Below, one piece after another: positions 1 through 13,200 of a stretch of 64,000 nucleotides of DNA. The translations under genes were made by a program, and so were the position numbers. The stretch's first letter is position 1; every line of letters starts with the position of its first letter. Origin of the DNA: Apus apus (taxonomy: Eukaryota > Chordata > Aves > Apodiformes > Apodidae); assembly GCF_020740795.1 (NCBI RefSeq), contig NC_067295.1, forward strand, positions 5,518,501-5,582,500, written 5' to 3'. Under the pieces are notes generated by a model. That model worked only from the letters and a program-made list of their open reading frames with translations. It had not been told where the DNA came from and made no database searches.

Positions 1-3000
1 TGGGTACCACCCGTGGCTGGGCACAGCAGTGTGGGGCAGAGGAAGGCTGCCCTCTGCTTCCGCCAGGCATGGGGGCAAATCCCTGCCCTCACAATGACCC
101 ATTTTAAAGACTCATTTGGGAGCTGGGGGAAATCCAGTCACCACTTTCCACAAGGCTCCTTGATCCTGCCCCTCAGCTTCCCACTGTCACCAGCAAGCTT
201 TTGCAAATAAGAAACACCTCTTCTTCAAGAACCATGGTCCTGCCTAAGAGCTCCTCCTCCCACAGATACACCCAGCAGGGATGCAGCCAGACCATCAGAG
301 GTACTTTGTACCAGCTCTGCTCTTTCCACAGGACATTGCCAAAGAACCAGATCATTATAAAGCCCTTCAAGGTGACAACGATCTATGCTGGGACTTTACT
401 AATGGAGTCCTGACAGAACATCTCTCTGGGTATTTCTATCAGCTGGACACTGCCCAATGACACCACGCTCTTAGAGGTACCAGTGTGGTGACTTCAGCAC
501 TGTATGTGCCATGGGGGTAACACACCACCTGGGAATACTCCTCTGTTTCCTACTTTGACTCACATCCACTTCCTGCTGTGATGGACTTGACAGACCCATT
601 CTGGTGCTGGGCTGCATCTCCACAGTGGTAGTCATCCATCATTAACCAGGTGACTCAGGCTTTTTTCCTGAGCTATTGCTCAGTTCCCAGCTGATAGCAG
701 AAGTTCTCATCATCTGCTCTTAGGTGTATGACCTTGCACTGCTAGCACTCTTATATTTAATCACTTCTACTCATATCAAGATCACCCAGGTCTTCTGGTA
801 TGACATTATAAGCCTCTGTATTGAGGATACTTCCCAGCATTGCATCTCCAGAGCATTTCATCAGCAGAAGACTAATTTTCATACCAAGGTATTTGGTATT
901 AAAACATTTATATGATTAAAACATTGTCATCCCTGAAACCCACTCTTGAGAAACTTGGTGAACTGTCAGCCCTTTGCTCAGTGCTTCCCTGCTCCACACA
1001 GTGCCCCACCTTTTATCCCACTAATTCCCACCTCCTCTGGCTTAACTAAAAGGACACAGGAGAGTTGAGGCAGCCAAGCTGTGAAACTGCCTGGGAAGAG
1101 AATTTAGGGGTAATAATGGAAAAAGATGACCCAGCTTAGAAAAGAGGCTGGTCTGCATACATACATCTTGCAAAGGTGACCCGACTCAAGTGTTCATCTT
1201 GGCAGCCTTGTCCCCTTGGGGAGGAGGGGACCACACAGCTGCTTTCAGGGACAGACCAAAGCCATCTGTGGTCCCAGTGATGGCCTGGCACTGTATGACT
1301 CCATTCCCACCTCCTGCTGGTCACTGCCTTCTCTGAAGATGGAAGCAGTGTCTGGATTTAAAGGTCTGAATCTGAATTTGCTTAGGGAACACCCTGAAAC
1401 TTTTCTCTTTGCACTCAGCCCTCCACAATGATGCCTGCACTCCACAGCAGGGCCTCAACCCACTCCTGGAGCACCACAAACCTGTCCCAGCAGATTTCAC
1501 CGTGGAAAGGAGCAGCATTACAGCATTGCCACATCCCAGAGGGATGTCACTGTTAGCACTCACTGGATGTGGATCACTGAAGTTAATAACTGTGTGTGTA
1601 ACAAAAAGGAGGCCTGCAGAGAGAATACTGAAGTGCAGGGGACAAGAAAGAGGAGGTCCCCGATGGACTGAGGAAGCTACAGTATCCAGAAGCAGCTATT
1701 TCAGTGCTCAGCTCATGGGAAGGGCAGCACATACACCCTTGTGGCTCAAAGTCTCCTTAACTCTTCCCTCCAGCTGAGTGGCAGGCAAGAAGCAACCTCA
1801 GTGATTGTGTTTCTTTGTATGACCCCATCTAAAACTTTCAGCATCAGATAAACAACTCCCAAGGGTCAATTAACATGTCTTGAGATGATTAGAGTCTGAC
1901 ACTGATGAAACCCAGCAGTAATTAGCAAATTAAAAAAAAAACCCAACCCTTTTGATTAGTACTCAGCATAATTCCCTCCAATTATTCAAAAGTTCATGAC
2001 TACAGGGGGTGGAATATCTCCAGGAATATTTATTTATATCCCTATTTTTTTCCAATCAACTTTGTGAATCTAGTTAATCATCAGCGCTTGAACTTGTTAA
2101 CTTGGAGAGTTTCAGAACTGTCACTCAGATTGCTGGAGACAGCCTGTGAAAGAGTTTGGGGAGCACAGAGAAATCAAAAACCTGTTTCAGGCAAAGAAAA
2201 GGCAATGAAAGAACAAGAAGAAAGGAAAAAAATCCCAACTCACTGCAGCAGTAGAGAAAATAAAAATACAGCGTTTTCCCTCGCTGTGTTTAGAGTCACA
2301 GCTTGGTGCTGGCATGTTTTGCAGCAGCCTGTCAGACAGTGCTTTGCAAAGGCAGGCAATACACCTCCTTCTGCACACGGACAACATCCTCTCCAAAGAG
2401 ATGCTCGTGCCTGCAAAGCCCAAATATCTGGGCAGAAGCAGCTCAGGCAGCCAAGCTTCCCCTGAAAATATGCTCCATAGTATGCAAGCAAAGAATGGCC
2501 CTAAGCTACTAAGCTCCTTGGCTGCAGGAGCAAAAACCCTGTCCCCCAGGGCTGACCTGCCCACCATCCACAGGAAGCAAAGGCAAGATGCAAAAAAGCT
2601 GGAACTGCTCTGGGAGTGGTCTTTGCCTGCAGGGAAGCTCTTCTGGAGCATTTGATGCCTGTCTTCAGATGGTATGAGAACAGATTTCCTGCGCTAAATC
2701 CCCCCACAGCCTTTCCCAGAGGAGGGAAGGGACCAGGGATCATGAAGCCTCTCCTCTATCCCTCCCCCAAGCTACCTGGGTGACCAGTGCTCGTGGCTGC
2801 CTGAACCTGGAGATGGGGTGGGGACTACCATCCCTACGCTGCCATCAGTGGAGGGTGGATGTGTGACCCCATCCCACAGCCATGTCTGCCCCAGAACTAG
2901 TACTGTCTCCTTGCTCTTATAGGTAGATGAACAGGGAGCCAGAGATGCCACCACCTCAAAGGATCAAGACAGTTGGAGCACCACCTTTCCTGAGCTTTCT

Positions 3001-6000
3001 CAGGAAAATCCTGCAATGGAGTCAACACAAACCTTTCTGATTAAAGCTGCCCCTTGCAGACAGGACATGCACCCTTTTGTCTCCTGACACAAGGTCTCAG
3101 CAGCCCCATCTCCACTGGCTCTCACCTGCTACAAGCCACACTGCTCGGGCAGAGACACTCTCCATCCTGGTGGAATGAAGGAACTGCCCTTGCTGACCTA
3201 TGTGGGCAAGCACTGGAGGCAAGGAGATATGACCACCTGGAGACTGGTCTAGCCAGGCTCTGAGCTGCAACTTCTCCACCTTCTGCTTCATCAAAACTTT
3301 CTTCCTTGCCTATGCAAGCCCTGAGAGATGGAGAAGACTAGTCCCAGGTAGGAAGACATACACTTAAACCTTTCAAAGCCATTTTTCATTGGACTTTTCT
3401 ATATTCATCACTGCAGACTAACAGAGATTTTCTCTCTAGTTTAGATGATACTTTTTTTAATTTAATCCTATCCAGTGAGAGCCTCTAGGGAGCTCCTAAC
3501 CCTGCTTTAATAACATGCTCATTAGCAAGGTTATTCAGGGAGTGGTTTCTATTTGACACTCCAGCATCTTTCCAATTAATGTTGCTTTAAAACAAGCAAA
3601 CCTTAGAAAAGAGAGAATATCAAACAGCTCAGAGTCAGCACTGCAGGAAGCCAGCAATTTCCTCTGGGTTTTCATCTCCTTTCTCTCCAAAATTTGGTTC
3701 TTAGTATCTCCGCCATTTTCTGAGACAGGACTAAACAAACAGACTACAAGGCCCTGCCAACCCAGTAGTTCAGAGATGTCAAACAAGCAGCTGGGGCACC
3801 AAGGGTGGTTTTGTTGAACAGGGTTTGGTCCTGCATGATGCACACACTGGGTCACACATGTGCAAGGTTGTACTAATGGTGAAACAGCTCACAACTGAGC
3901 TCTGAGCTCATCTCCATCCAGTGACCCCACACAAAGTATTTGCCTCAATTTCTCTTCCATGAAGGTGAGCTCTGGATACACATCCCTCAGCCAGGTGCTG
4001 ATGTCTCTTGGTGTCTAAGAAGAAGGAGAGCTTTGCACAGCAGGTGCTGCAGAAGATGAAGCACTCCAACATCAGGACATGAGTTCCCGAAAATGGTTTC
4101 AAAACAGGTTCAATTTGCCCATGATAAGCAGGACTGAAGCACTTGTTTTACTGCCCACCACTTCTCCTGCTGCAGTAAGAGGAACTATTAATTTTATTTT
4201 AGATATAGAAAATTGAAATATGGGTCGGAAGCGGAGAAAAGCAGAGGCACAGATGCTACACAGCCCACTGCAAAGAAATACCACCCTTGGTAAGTCAGCA
4301 GCTGCAAAGGGAGCACAACAGGGACAAATTCCACACTGTCAGAGGGCCAGTACTGCTCCACCAACCAAAGAGAGCTGCAGTCATTTGTACCCTGGCTGAG
4401 CTTGGTCCTGGAAGGCTGAGAGCAAGTGCTGCTTGGGCCAGGAATGAAATAAAAGAGGTAAAAAGACAAGAGAAGCGATAAGAAGGTTGAGAGCCAGTGA
4501 ACTCCTAGAGCTGGTAACAATACAATGAGGAGATTTGTGTAGGGCTTCCCTCTGTGCTGTCCTCAAGTCATTCCCCACAATTTGGACAGAAATAAGTGGA
4601 TAATTGTGTTGCCTACCACAGCTTGCTGAGCACGTCTCTGCCTGTGACGCAGGGAATAATGTTGGCGTTACCAGGCTGTGTGAACAGCTCAGCTCTGAGT
4701 AAGTCTCCTGGCATCCTCTGCTCGCTATTATCACAAGTCCCCCTTAGGCTCTTCTCTTTGCCTTCCCCAGTCTTATGCAGAATCTTGGCTCTTTCCTTGT
4801 TAATTAAACGACAGCCGTCTGCAGCCAGAGCTTGAATTACACCTGCCTAAAGCCATCATCAGTGATTGGGATTGTCATATCATTTTGATTGCAAAGGTTC
4901 CCACGCAAGTCAAAACAAGCAGGGAGTGCAGGCACATGCTGTGAGCTATTACCAGAGCTGGGAGATGGTTCCCCTTCCACTGACATGCACCCAAGGCCTA
5001 TCCCAAGCTCTTCTTTGCAAAAGCTTGAGAGCAAGGCTGCACAGAATAATTCCCCCCACACTCCTTGGGCCATGGCTCCTTGCAATGGCTTTCATGCTGG
5101 AGCAGAAGATGCTGATGCTGGCCAGAGCTGTTTGTGGGACCTGAGGTAGTGGTAGAGATGAGCCACAGCCTTCATGCATCCGGTTCCACTGTTTCAGGAT
5201 TATTTCTTTACATCAGGCTTGGAGCAGATGGTGATTCCCCAGCTTGTTTTATGGCTGTGGTGGAAGAAGAAAAGCCAGTGAAAGGGATATAATTGAAATA
5301 GGGCGAGTTAGAAGCAGGCACATAAAAATGAAAGAGTACAGATCAGTGAGGCTATATGGAGGCTCTCCCCAGCAAGCGTCGTGCCAGGATTTCCCCAGGG
5401 ATTGTCCACTCCTCTCCAAGCTGCACTGCAGTGCTGATGCCAGCCCTCCTCTGCAGTTGCTCTCAGCTCCCACATAAAGTCTTGATCACACACACAGCAA
5501 ATGGGATGCCCAAGACCTCCCAGACTGTTGGGAAAAGTCTGTCCCCACTGGATATAGGCAAAGCTCATGGGACACCATGATGGCACAGCTATATCAGGAG
5601 TGCTGGGAGGGGACCAGGGAGCAGCTCAAGGAGAAGAGGGTCAGGCATCAGCTCAACCCCTGATCCCCTCCTTCCATCAGCTCTCCCATCAAACTGGGCA
5701 CAATGTTTTCAGTAAATATTAAACCAGCCGGTAAATGGACAATCCAAGAAACAAAAACATTGGTGAAATCAGGCTGCATTTGGGAAAATTGCAATGAAAA
5801 TCCCTGGAGGAGAGAGGCAGGGGGAAGATGTTGCCCTTTTGTGAATGACACTTTCTGCTGTGGTTTCAAAGGGCAGGTTTTTTAAAGACCAGACTTCACT
5901 TTTAAAGTGAAGCAGGGAGAAAGCAGAAAAAGTTTTTGACATGTGAAATAACCTAAAGCCAAACATTTCAGCTCGGGTCCAGTGAGACAACTGGGGTCTC

Positions 6001-8930
6001 CAGCTAAAAGATGAAAGGAGAGGACAGGAGGGAGACCTGAACCAATTTTTTCCTCCTTATTTATTGTATCAGATCTCTGACTCACCAGCTCTGCTCTCCA
6101 GCCCGGGGCCATGCCAGGGGCACCCACAAGACACTGCTGGGGAAACATCTCCCTCCTGCTCAGTCCTGCTATGGTGTCATCACTGGGTACTTGCAGTGCC
6201 CCTTGCTGTTGCTACAGAAACAGCCCTGATGTCATTCCCGCAGACAAGGAGGTAGTGCAGGAGCTCCCGGGAAGGGCACAGAGGGCACACAGGATCACAT
6301 CCTCCCTGTGCCAAACCCCAGGCACCCTGTCCTTGGGCACGCAGAGGTGTGTCAGGGAAGGCAAGAGCTGCAGGAGAGGGGAAAGGCTTTGGGTCCCCAG
6401 GAAGCACATTCTGAGCTTTCCATACTGAAAAGTCACATTTTTTGGAGGTCTGGAATAGATTCTTCGATGTATTTGTTTGGAGCAATAATGACATCCAGTG
6501 GCTGGTTAGCTTAGTCCTCAAGGGGAATCATGCATGAGCATTCCCTGTCCCGTCCCTGTCCCAGGGTGTAAAAGCAGGGCAGCCTGGAGCAGATGGAGCT
6601 GTTTGTGGGTCACTCCAGGCTTCTCTCACACCTGGAAAGAACAGCGCTAGGATGAGCCCTACAGCTCCTGCAGCAGCTACAGAACCAGCTCCCAGGACAT
6701 GCTCCCCCTGAATCCTCCCTGGCTCCAGCAACAAATGCAGCTCTGCTCACGTGTGCCTGCCCAGGCCCCGAGCAAGTCACTGAGATGTGAAGAACACAGT
6801 TCCACAAGCAGAGCAGCGAGAGGTTGTGTCTCTGCCCTGGCAGCTCATGGCCTGGACTGGGCTGAGAGAGGGGCTGGCAGAAACCAGGCTGGCAGAGACC
6901 AGGCTGTGGCGCAGCATCCCACCAGGGCTGCACACAGTCTATAAGCACTTACACACCTTCATTTCAGTCAGCTGGTTGCTGCAGTGGCCTTGCTCACACT
7001 CCCCACTCCTTGGAGAGGACTACTGTGCCTGGAGAGGATCCCCACACCCAGGCACAGCTGAGGCAAGAAGGTGCCTCCTGCCATTGCTGTTAGCAGGGCA
7101 AGTCTGTGGTTTAACAGTTGTAAAAGCATCAAAACTGCATCTCTCCAGCTCACAGGGGAAAGGGATTCTATCAGTGTGGTGCTTCTCTGCTGGGAGCTTC
7201 ACCTAGGTGATTTATGGTTAGGCTTCTTGTTCTTTTCTGCTCTTAAATTTTGATAGCAAGTGCTCAGTCACACCTGCATGGGAGATGCACTGTAGAGTCC
7301 AACGTGTCTCTCTCCTGATGCTTCTGTCAGGCCACCAGTGTTTTAGCAACATCAGGAGAGGAAAAGCCCTGAGGGTCTCACCTTGAAGTGCTATGGACCA
7401 AAGTGACAAGGAAACCTCTGCTGAAGAGAGGGAGAGATCAGCCACAGCTGGTCCAGGTATTACCTTGGCCAACAACTCAACTGGGTAGAACACCTTCATC
7501 TTCTCAGATAGTTGGCCAGAAGCTCACGAGGCCCAGGAACCTGGTGGTCTCAGCAGCTCTTCTTGGCCAGCTGGCAATACATGGAGAGTGGGAGGTAAAC
7601 CAGGAGCAGCCCTGCTGCAGAGGTTTCTCCAGTGAGAAGCAGAAAGAGATCATTGCTCAAGTGCAGGAAAAACTCCTCAAATATTTGGCAAGGATTTTTT
7701 TCTGATCCCAGCCATAAGCAGGTTGTGTGGCTGCAGGCTATGCTGCCGGCTGGTTTGCAATCTCATTTCTTACAGACTGTCTTCCCTGCCTTCATTTCAT
7801 TGCTGTTGCTCATTTCTGGACTGTGGGGAAGGAAAGGAAGGAGAAAGAAGAGGAAACAAAGGAGGAAAAGGGAAAAAGGAAAAAAAAAATGAATGGGCAA
7901 AAGGAATGAAAAAAGACAAAAGATATTGCAGACCCTAAAGACCCTTCCAGCACAACATTTAATAGGCTTTCTCCTGTTATATTAGCACTAGACAATGAAA
8001 CTGTTCAGCACAAGGTTATTTCCCTCTAGGATAGAGCAGTGACTTGCTGAATGCTTAAGGAGATCTAACTGACATGTTATTGCATTCCTGAAGGCTGAGG
8101 GATCACCAACAAACCCTGTTGGTCTCTAGTTGCCTCTGTGCTGCTGGGCATGCTGAGCTTGGAATTAGACAAATCGGAGGTCTAGTCTGAGGGAAGTCAC
8201 CCCAAGCCCTGTCTTCACCCTGGGGAGGAAGGGACCACACTCCCTGGGCAGTCTCCAGTCCATGGCATCCCTCTCCCATCCCACCTGCCCAGACACCCGG
8301 CTCTGCTGGGCTCCCAAGGTGCTGGTTCCAGCTGCCATCAAGCAGCTGCCACTTCGTCCCTCTCACAGGTCTGTTTCCTCACGCTGGCATCAAATCCTCC
8401 AACACCTCACAAAGTGCTGCAGGAACAAATACCAATTGTACCAACAACATCCAGTGGGTAATCACCTGCAGCAACCCTCCTGGCTGCCCCACAGACCCGC
8501 TGAGCACACCCGGTGCTGTGCACCCAGACATCCCCTGCCCACTTCCACTGTGGCCCCCAGCCCCAGCCAGTCTTACTGCTAAAAAGTGGGCTTTGGTTCT
8601 GTACATGGAGTTTTTTTTCTCTTCCAGCTCATGCCCACAAGGTACAGCTTTGTCAGTCACTAATGAAGGAAAATCATGTCTTTCCTTCCTTTAGGCAGTG
8701 CTCTTTGCAGCCTTGTATCAGCTTAGCCCAAATTCCTCCTAGTTTCCTCCACAGATTTCATTTCCTTAATTTTTTGTCCTGTAACTCCTCACTGCAACTT
8801 CCCACTCTGGTGCTTTGTTGCCACGCCCCAAGCTGGACAGGATTCCCCTGGGACCTGCCCTGTGCTGCACGACACAAAACAGCTCCTGGGTCTTACATGC
8901 AGAACCACCAAGTAGCACAGCACCTGCCAC
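1..8930. other. Gene-free intergenic stretch
   Basis: No coding exon can be supported here on either strand. The open frames are short, overlap one another and show no recognisable protein family. Sequence is mostly unique, with moderate GC and no long repeat that I can identify. By synteny with human 7p22.3 this is the gene-poor interval between PSMG3 and ELFN1. Distal enhancers or noncoding 5' exons of ELFN1 could lie here, but I see no direct proof of either. Confidence 0.6.
1795..2060. promoter_or_regulatory. Candidate conserved noncoding patch
   Basis: This AT-rich block without repeats contains several homeodomain-like TAATTA/ATTAG cores (for example CAATTAACATG near 1867 and AGTAATTAGCAAATTA near 1917). 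Such clustering is typical of developmental enhancers in gene deserts. This is a compositional impression only, since no alignment was possible. Confidence 0.2.
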
Positions 8931-8939
8931 AGGATATTT

Positions 8940-9260
8940 TTGCTCTCTTTCTCATTCTTTCATTCTGTTTTCTTCTTTCTTTTTTTTTCTTTTTTTTTTT
9001 CCCTTTTATTTTCTTTTTTCCTTTTTATTTTTCATTTTTCCTGTCTTCTTTTTGGATTTCTGGAGGCTTTTTCCTCTCTCCTCTCCTCTCCTCTCCTCTC
9101 CTCTCCTCTCCTCTCCTCTCCTCTCCTCTCCTCTCCTCTCCTCTCCTCTCCTCTCCTCTCCTCTCCTGTTCTCCATTTGTCTTCTCTTTTATCATTTTCC
9201 TTCCTTCTTCTCTTTCATTACTTTTTTTCTTCTCTCTCTTTTCTCTCATACCTCATTTCT
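8940..9260. repeat. Polypyrimidine tract with (CTCTC)n microsatellite
   Basis: About 320 bases are almost pure C/T on the + strand. The core at 9076-9165 is 18 uninterrupted copies of the pentamer CTCTC, flanked by T-rich and TTC-rich sequence. All long open frames crossing it, on both strands, are low-complexity artefacts (Ser/Leu/Phe-rich or Glu/Arg-rich). A homopurine-homopyrimidine tract with mirror symmetry could form triplex (H-)DNA. Copy number is likely polymorphic and may be mis-assembled. Confidence 0.95.
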
Positions 9261-9374
9261 TTTGAATGCTCCAATTTCAACCCACAGTCATAATTTCTTC
9301 TTATTGCCCTATTGTCCCTCTCTTACTACATTTCATTTTAGGCCTCTAATTTACCCAGATTGAGTCATATTATC

Positions 9375-9500
9375 AAGAATGAAAAATGTCCATGTAGCTA
9401 AAGCTCTGGGTCTGGGAGATATGGGTTTAACTCCCAGCCTTGCCACATTCAGTTTGCACAGGAAGGTGCTTAGATCTGACAGCACTGAGTCCCACAGAAC
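9375..9500 (+). repeat. MIR-like tRNA-derived SINE fossil
   Basis: The segment resembles the tRNA-derived head of a MIR/CORE-type SINE: a GCTAA-AGCTCTGGGTCTGG stretch, then GGGTTTAACTCCCAG as a decayed B box, then CTTGCCACATTCAGTTTGCA. The 3' part is strongly diverged. Such old elements survive in avian genomes as low-copy fossils. Recognition is by eye against the remembered consensus. Confidence 0.5.
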
Positions 9501-10079
9501 ATCCTTTCTGGGCCTATTTACAGAGGATGGCCCAGTGCACTTGAGCATCTAGTCCCTACAGGTGCAAAGTTGCTCAATCCCACATTTTCTCAGTCCATAT
9601 GACTTCTCTGTGGAGTTCAGAAACCTCAGCACCTCCCCAGCCTGGCACTGCTCTGTTGCTAGCAAAAATCCCAGCTTCCCTGTGCTGCAGCAAGCCAGTT
9701 AGAGCTCTTTGAAACGTCGTTACCTTTTCCTTGTATATTTTTGATCCAAAGCACAGGAGAAAGCTACCAAAAGGAAATCAGCATTTTAACTTGGTGATGT
9801 GGCAGTTCATAAGCAAGTCAGCTTATATGTGGGTTTGGATGATAAAGAAATTGGCTAGTGGGAAGAATATTTACAAGAGTCTTTTCCCAGCTTTGGAATT
9901 GGAGAAAATAATCCTACTAAATTAAACAAAAGTGATAATAATATAAGAGAGTGCTTCTTAAACATAACAGCTTCCTTCCTTGCCAGAAACATAGAACTCA
10001 GTGTTTTCAACACATGTATAATGCATTTTTAATGTAAACAGCAGGAGGCATAATTCCAGCATAGGATGTGAAATAGAAA

Positions 10080-10245
10080 TTGTTCAGGAAGGGAGCTGGG
10101 GAAATTGCTAACGCTGCACACAGAAAGGAACTTTCTCTAAATCCCAAGCTCTGTCTGCAGGCCATTACAGCATCAATGCCATTATCACTTCACACCACGG
10201 ACAGCTTATTGCTATTAATTATGTTAGCAAAATAAAGGATCCTTT
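10080..10245. promoter_or_regulatory. Candidate conserved noncoding patch
   Basis: This non-repetitive block ends with closely spaced AT-rich cores (CTATTAATTATGTTAG near 10,212), preceded by GGCCATTACAGCATCAATGC. The composition resembles vertebrate conserved noncoding elements. No function can be read directly and confidence is low without a multi-species alignment. Confidence 0.2.
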
Positions 10246-13200
10246 CTGGCCAGACTGGATGGACAATGTTAAGCCATGCTGGAAAAGTTGGATAAACCTC
10301 ATTAAGGAGAATTTGGCAGTGGGAGAGATAAGGCTGCGTGCTCAATGGGTGCAGGACACTTCAAAGGGAAAAATGGCTTGTGATAATGGATGTCTCAGGG
10401 GTCAGGACATGACTGGGCACCTTACTCATCCTGCAGCCAACTGCTGACAGAGGAGAGAGGTCTTCCTGGGAAAGGGCCGTGCCACCTTCTCAGCCAAGTG
10501 TTGTAACACCGCCTGCATCCTGTCATTTTGGGGTCACGAGTCTCTGCCCCTTTGTTTCCAGGCTCCTTGATTAAAGAGCACGTGGTGCAAGGTCCCACGC
10601 ATGCACACAATGGGATGGCAGATCCCTGGGGACTTGCTGCTTCCAATGGTTCCCAATCTGTATGGATGGTTGGGCTGCACTCTCTCGTGTGTTTGCTCCG
10701 TCTTGTGTTTGTATTGAAGACATGCTGAGGGATGAAGGAGCAGGTTTATTTTGCCTGCAGACAAGAGCCATCAGGGAGGGATGGCAAGGACACTTTGGGG
10801 ACAAGGCTAGAATTCAAAACTATTCAAAACTATTTAGACAAGATGGATGAAATGGCCCCAAATATTGAGGTGAAATGCAAACTGGGGGCAACAGGTATGG
10901 TCCCTCACCTTACATAGCCCAAGAAGTGGCAGAGAAGGGATGTCTCTCTTAACTGCCAAGTCCTCAAGGCCTTTAAAAGATAACCTTCAGTAGGGAGGGA
11001 ACCACCACTTCTCCATAGCTGAGGCAGACAGGACAAGATATCATGAGTTTAAATTGCAGTGAGAGCAAATCAGGTTATACACAGAGGACTGTGTAACAGG
11101 GGCTCTGGAGCAGATAACCTTGGGGTGCTAGGAAGTATCCACATTGAGGGAGTTAACTTTTCCCTCCTCTTCTTCCTTCCATGGTGTCCAAAATGCCATC
11201 TGTGTGGAATGAGGAATTTGGGAATTTTACTCATCCTCAAGGAGAGAAGCTGGTCTGAGCTCCCTTGAAGCATTTTCCCTAGGACAGGGGAGGCAAGGCC
11301 AGCTCATCATCCTAAGTACTAATACTGCTCAGAATATTGGGAAAAGACAGAAGTGATGCTATTTTTTAAGGCAATAGTGAATGTAAACAGACATGGCAAG
11401 GTGCCAGCTTCAAAACGTAACTGCTTCCAACAGAGCTGGGCAAGGCATTCAGAGAGTCTTCTGAAAAATCCATGAAGGCTCCATCAGAACAAGGAGCTTT
11501 CCTCGATGACAGACCCATAGGTGCCCCCTCCAGCTCCTTCACTGAAACAGAAAAATCAGGCACGTTTTCTCCTCATTTTCTTTCATTCAGATTCAGTCCC
11601 TCCAGGGACGGGGGGGTAGAGGAGTGCAGGGGGGAAATCATTAAAGTTTTTGTTGCAGGGAAGAAGCAGCACCATTTCAAGTTTTAACAGATCTTGTATT
11701 GATCAGCCCTAAAACCGCCGTGTGCTGCCTCCAGCCAAGCTCTCAGCTCCTCACAGGGCTTCTGACATGGAACAGTCTTGGCAGGCAAGTGAAGAGCTCC
11801 CAAGTCTGCAACCCTCACCCCAAGCTCAGAGCTTCAATATGCAGAAGCCTTTCAAGGATGAAAAGCCCAAACTTTTGCCTTTCCACCAGTAGGTTTTTGA
11901 ACACCTCTGGGTCTTCGTAATAGCAGCATCTGCTTCATCATTTCAAATTTCTGCATGAGTCAGAGTTCCCCTCATGTACTACTTTTCTTTTCCCACTCTG
12001 CCTCAGATACAAGATTTCAGTGTCCCAGAGCAAAGATTTGAGAAATCTCAGGCAATGAATCCTTGTCCAGAAAAATATGAATCTTATCTATGACAAAAAG
12101 GGAAAAGGAAAGGGAGGAAAAATGGGTTTCTAGTAAAATTGTTAAGAGACCAAACTGGTGCTTCCTTGGGAAGTCCCTGGGATGTAAGGTACCAATTAAC
12201 GTGCACATGATGTGAAATATGAATAGGCCAGGGTTTTGACTCATCCCCCCACACAAATCAAGTGAAGAGCTTGAGTCTACAACACAAGAAGCAATTTGAA
12301 GAGGGAAAAGGAAAGCCTTTCATTTCAATCTGGATGTGCCTCCAGCCATAGCAGAAGACAGAGGAAGAAATGCAAGTTAGGAATTGCGAAGATGTGGAGC
12401 TGTGAACCAAAGGTGGCTGTGGTCTGCCCTGGACACATGCCAGGTGAAAGCCTCAGGTCAAAACAATTACTTCCCTGTCATGAATCCAACAACCATTGCA
12501 AAGCTGTGGACCTCACAAGTGAAAGGACCTCAGACTGAAAAGGAACAATACACACTTCAGTTATGGATCCCCAAGCACCGGGTCACGCTAATCAGCCAAC
12601 CTCATCAGTGCCTCTGGCAGAGAGGTATTTTTAAAGGACTATTCTAGAAGACACAACAGGGACCAAATTGTTAAGAAAGCCACAATAATTGGTCATGTGA
12701 TTGAAGAAGATGCTTGCTTTATATGTTTGCAAGCCAGTTGAAAGCTGGGGAGATTAGGCTTTCCTCTAGGAAAGGTCCTTGCCTGTCCCTTCAAACTGCC
12801 CCAGGCAAGACAGCCTTGGTCTCCAAGTCCTGCCTGGCTGATTAATGCTTTGGGCTGAGCAGGGTTGATGCTCAGGCACTGAGAACAAACCAAAACCATT
12901 TTTGGTGCATTCTCTGTTTACAGCTGTAGCACAATCAAATCCATCAAAAGGGAAGAGAAGTTCAGTTGTCACTGTCACATCCCAGAGGAAGGCTGGGCTG
13001 ACTCAATTAGAAGACATACATGAGTATTGATTATCACCAAGCACAAAATTCTTCTCTCTCTCTCAACAGTGTGATACACTGTTAGTTTATTTGCCCCCTC
13101 CAGGTTATTCTTAATTTCAAAACAATGTGATTGTTGTTGTTCCAAATGTACAATACAAATTGACAATATAATATAGCTTGCATTACCACAGTCCCTACTG

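Noticed and set aside
8513-9363. Frames of 250 and 182 codons over the pyrimidine tract
   Set aside because: Both are Ser/Leu/Phe low-complexity translations of the CTCTC repeat and flanking T-rich DNA; no conserved region lies outside it.
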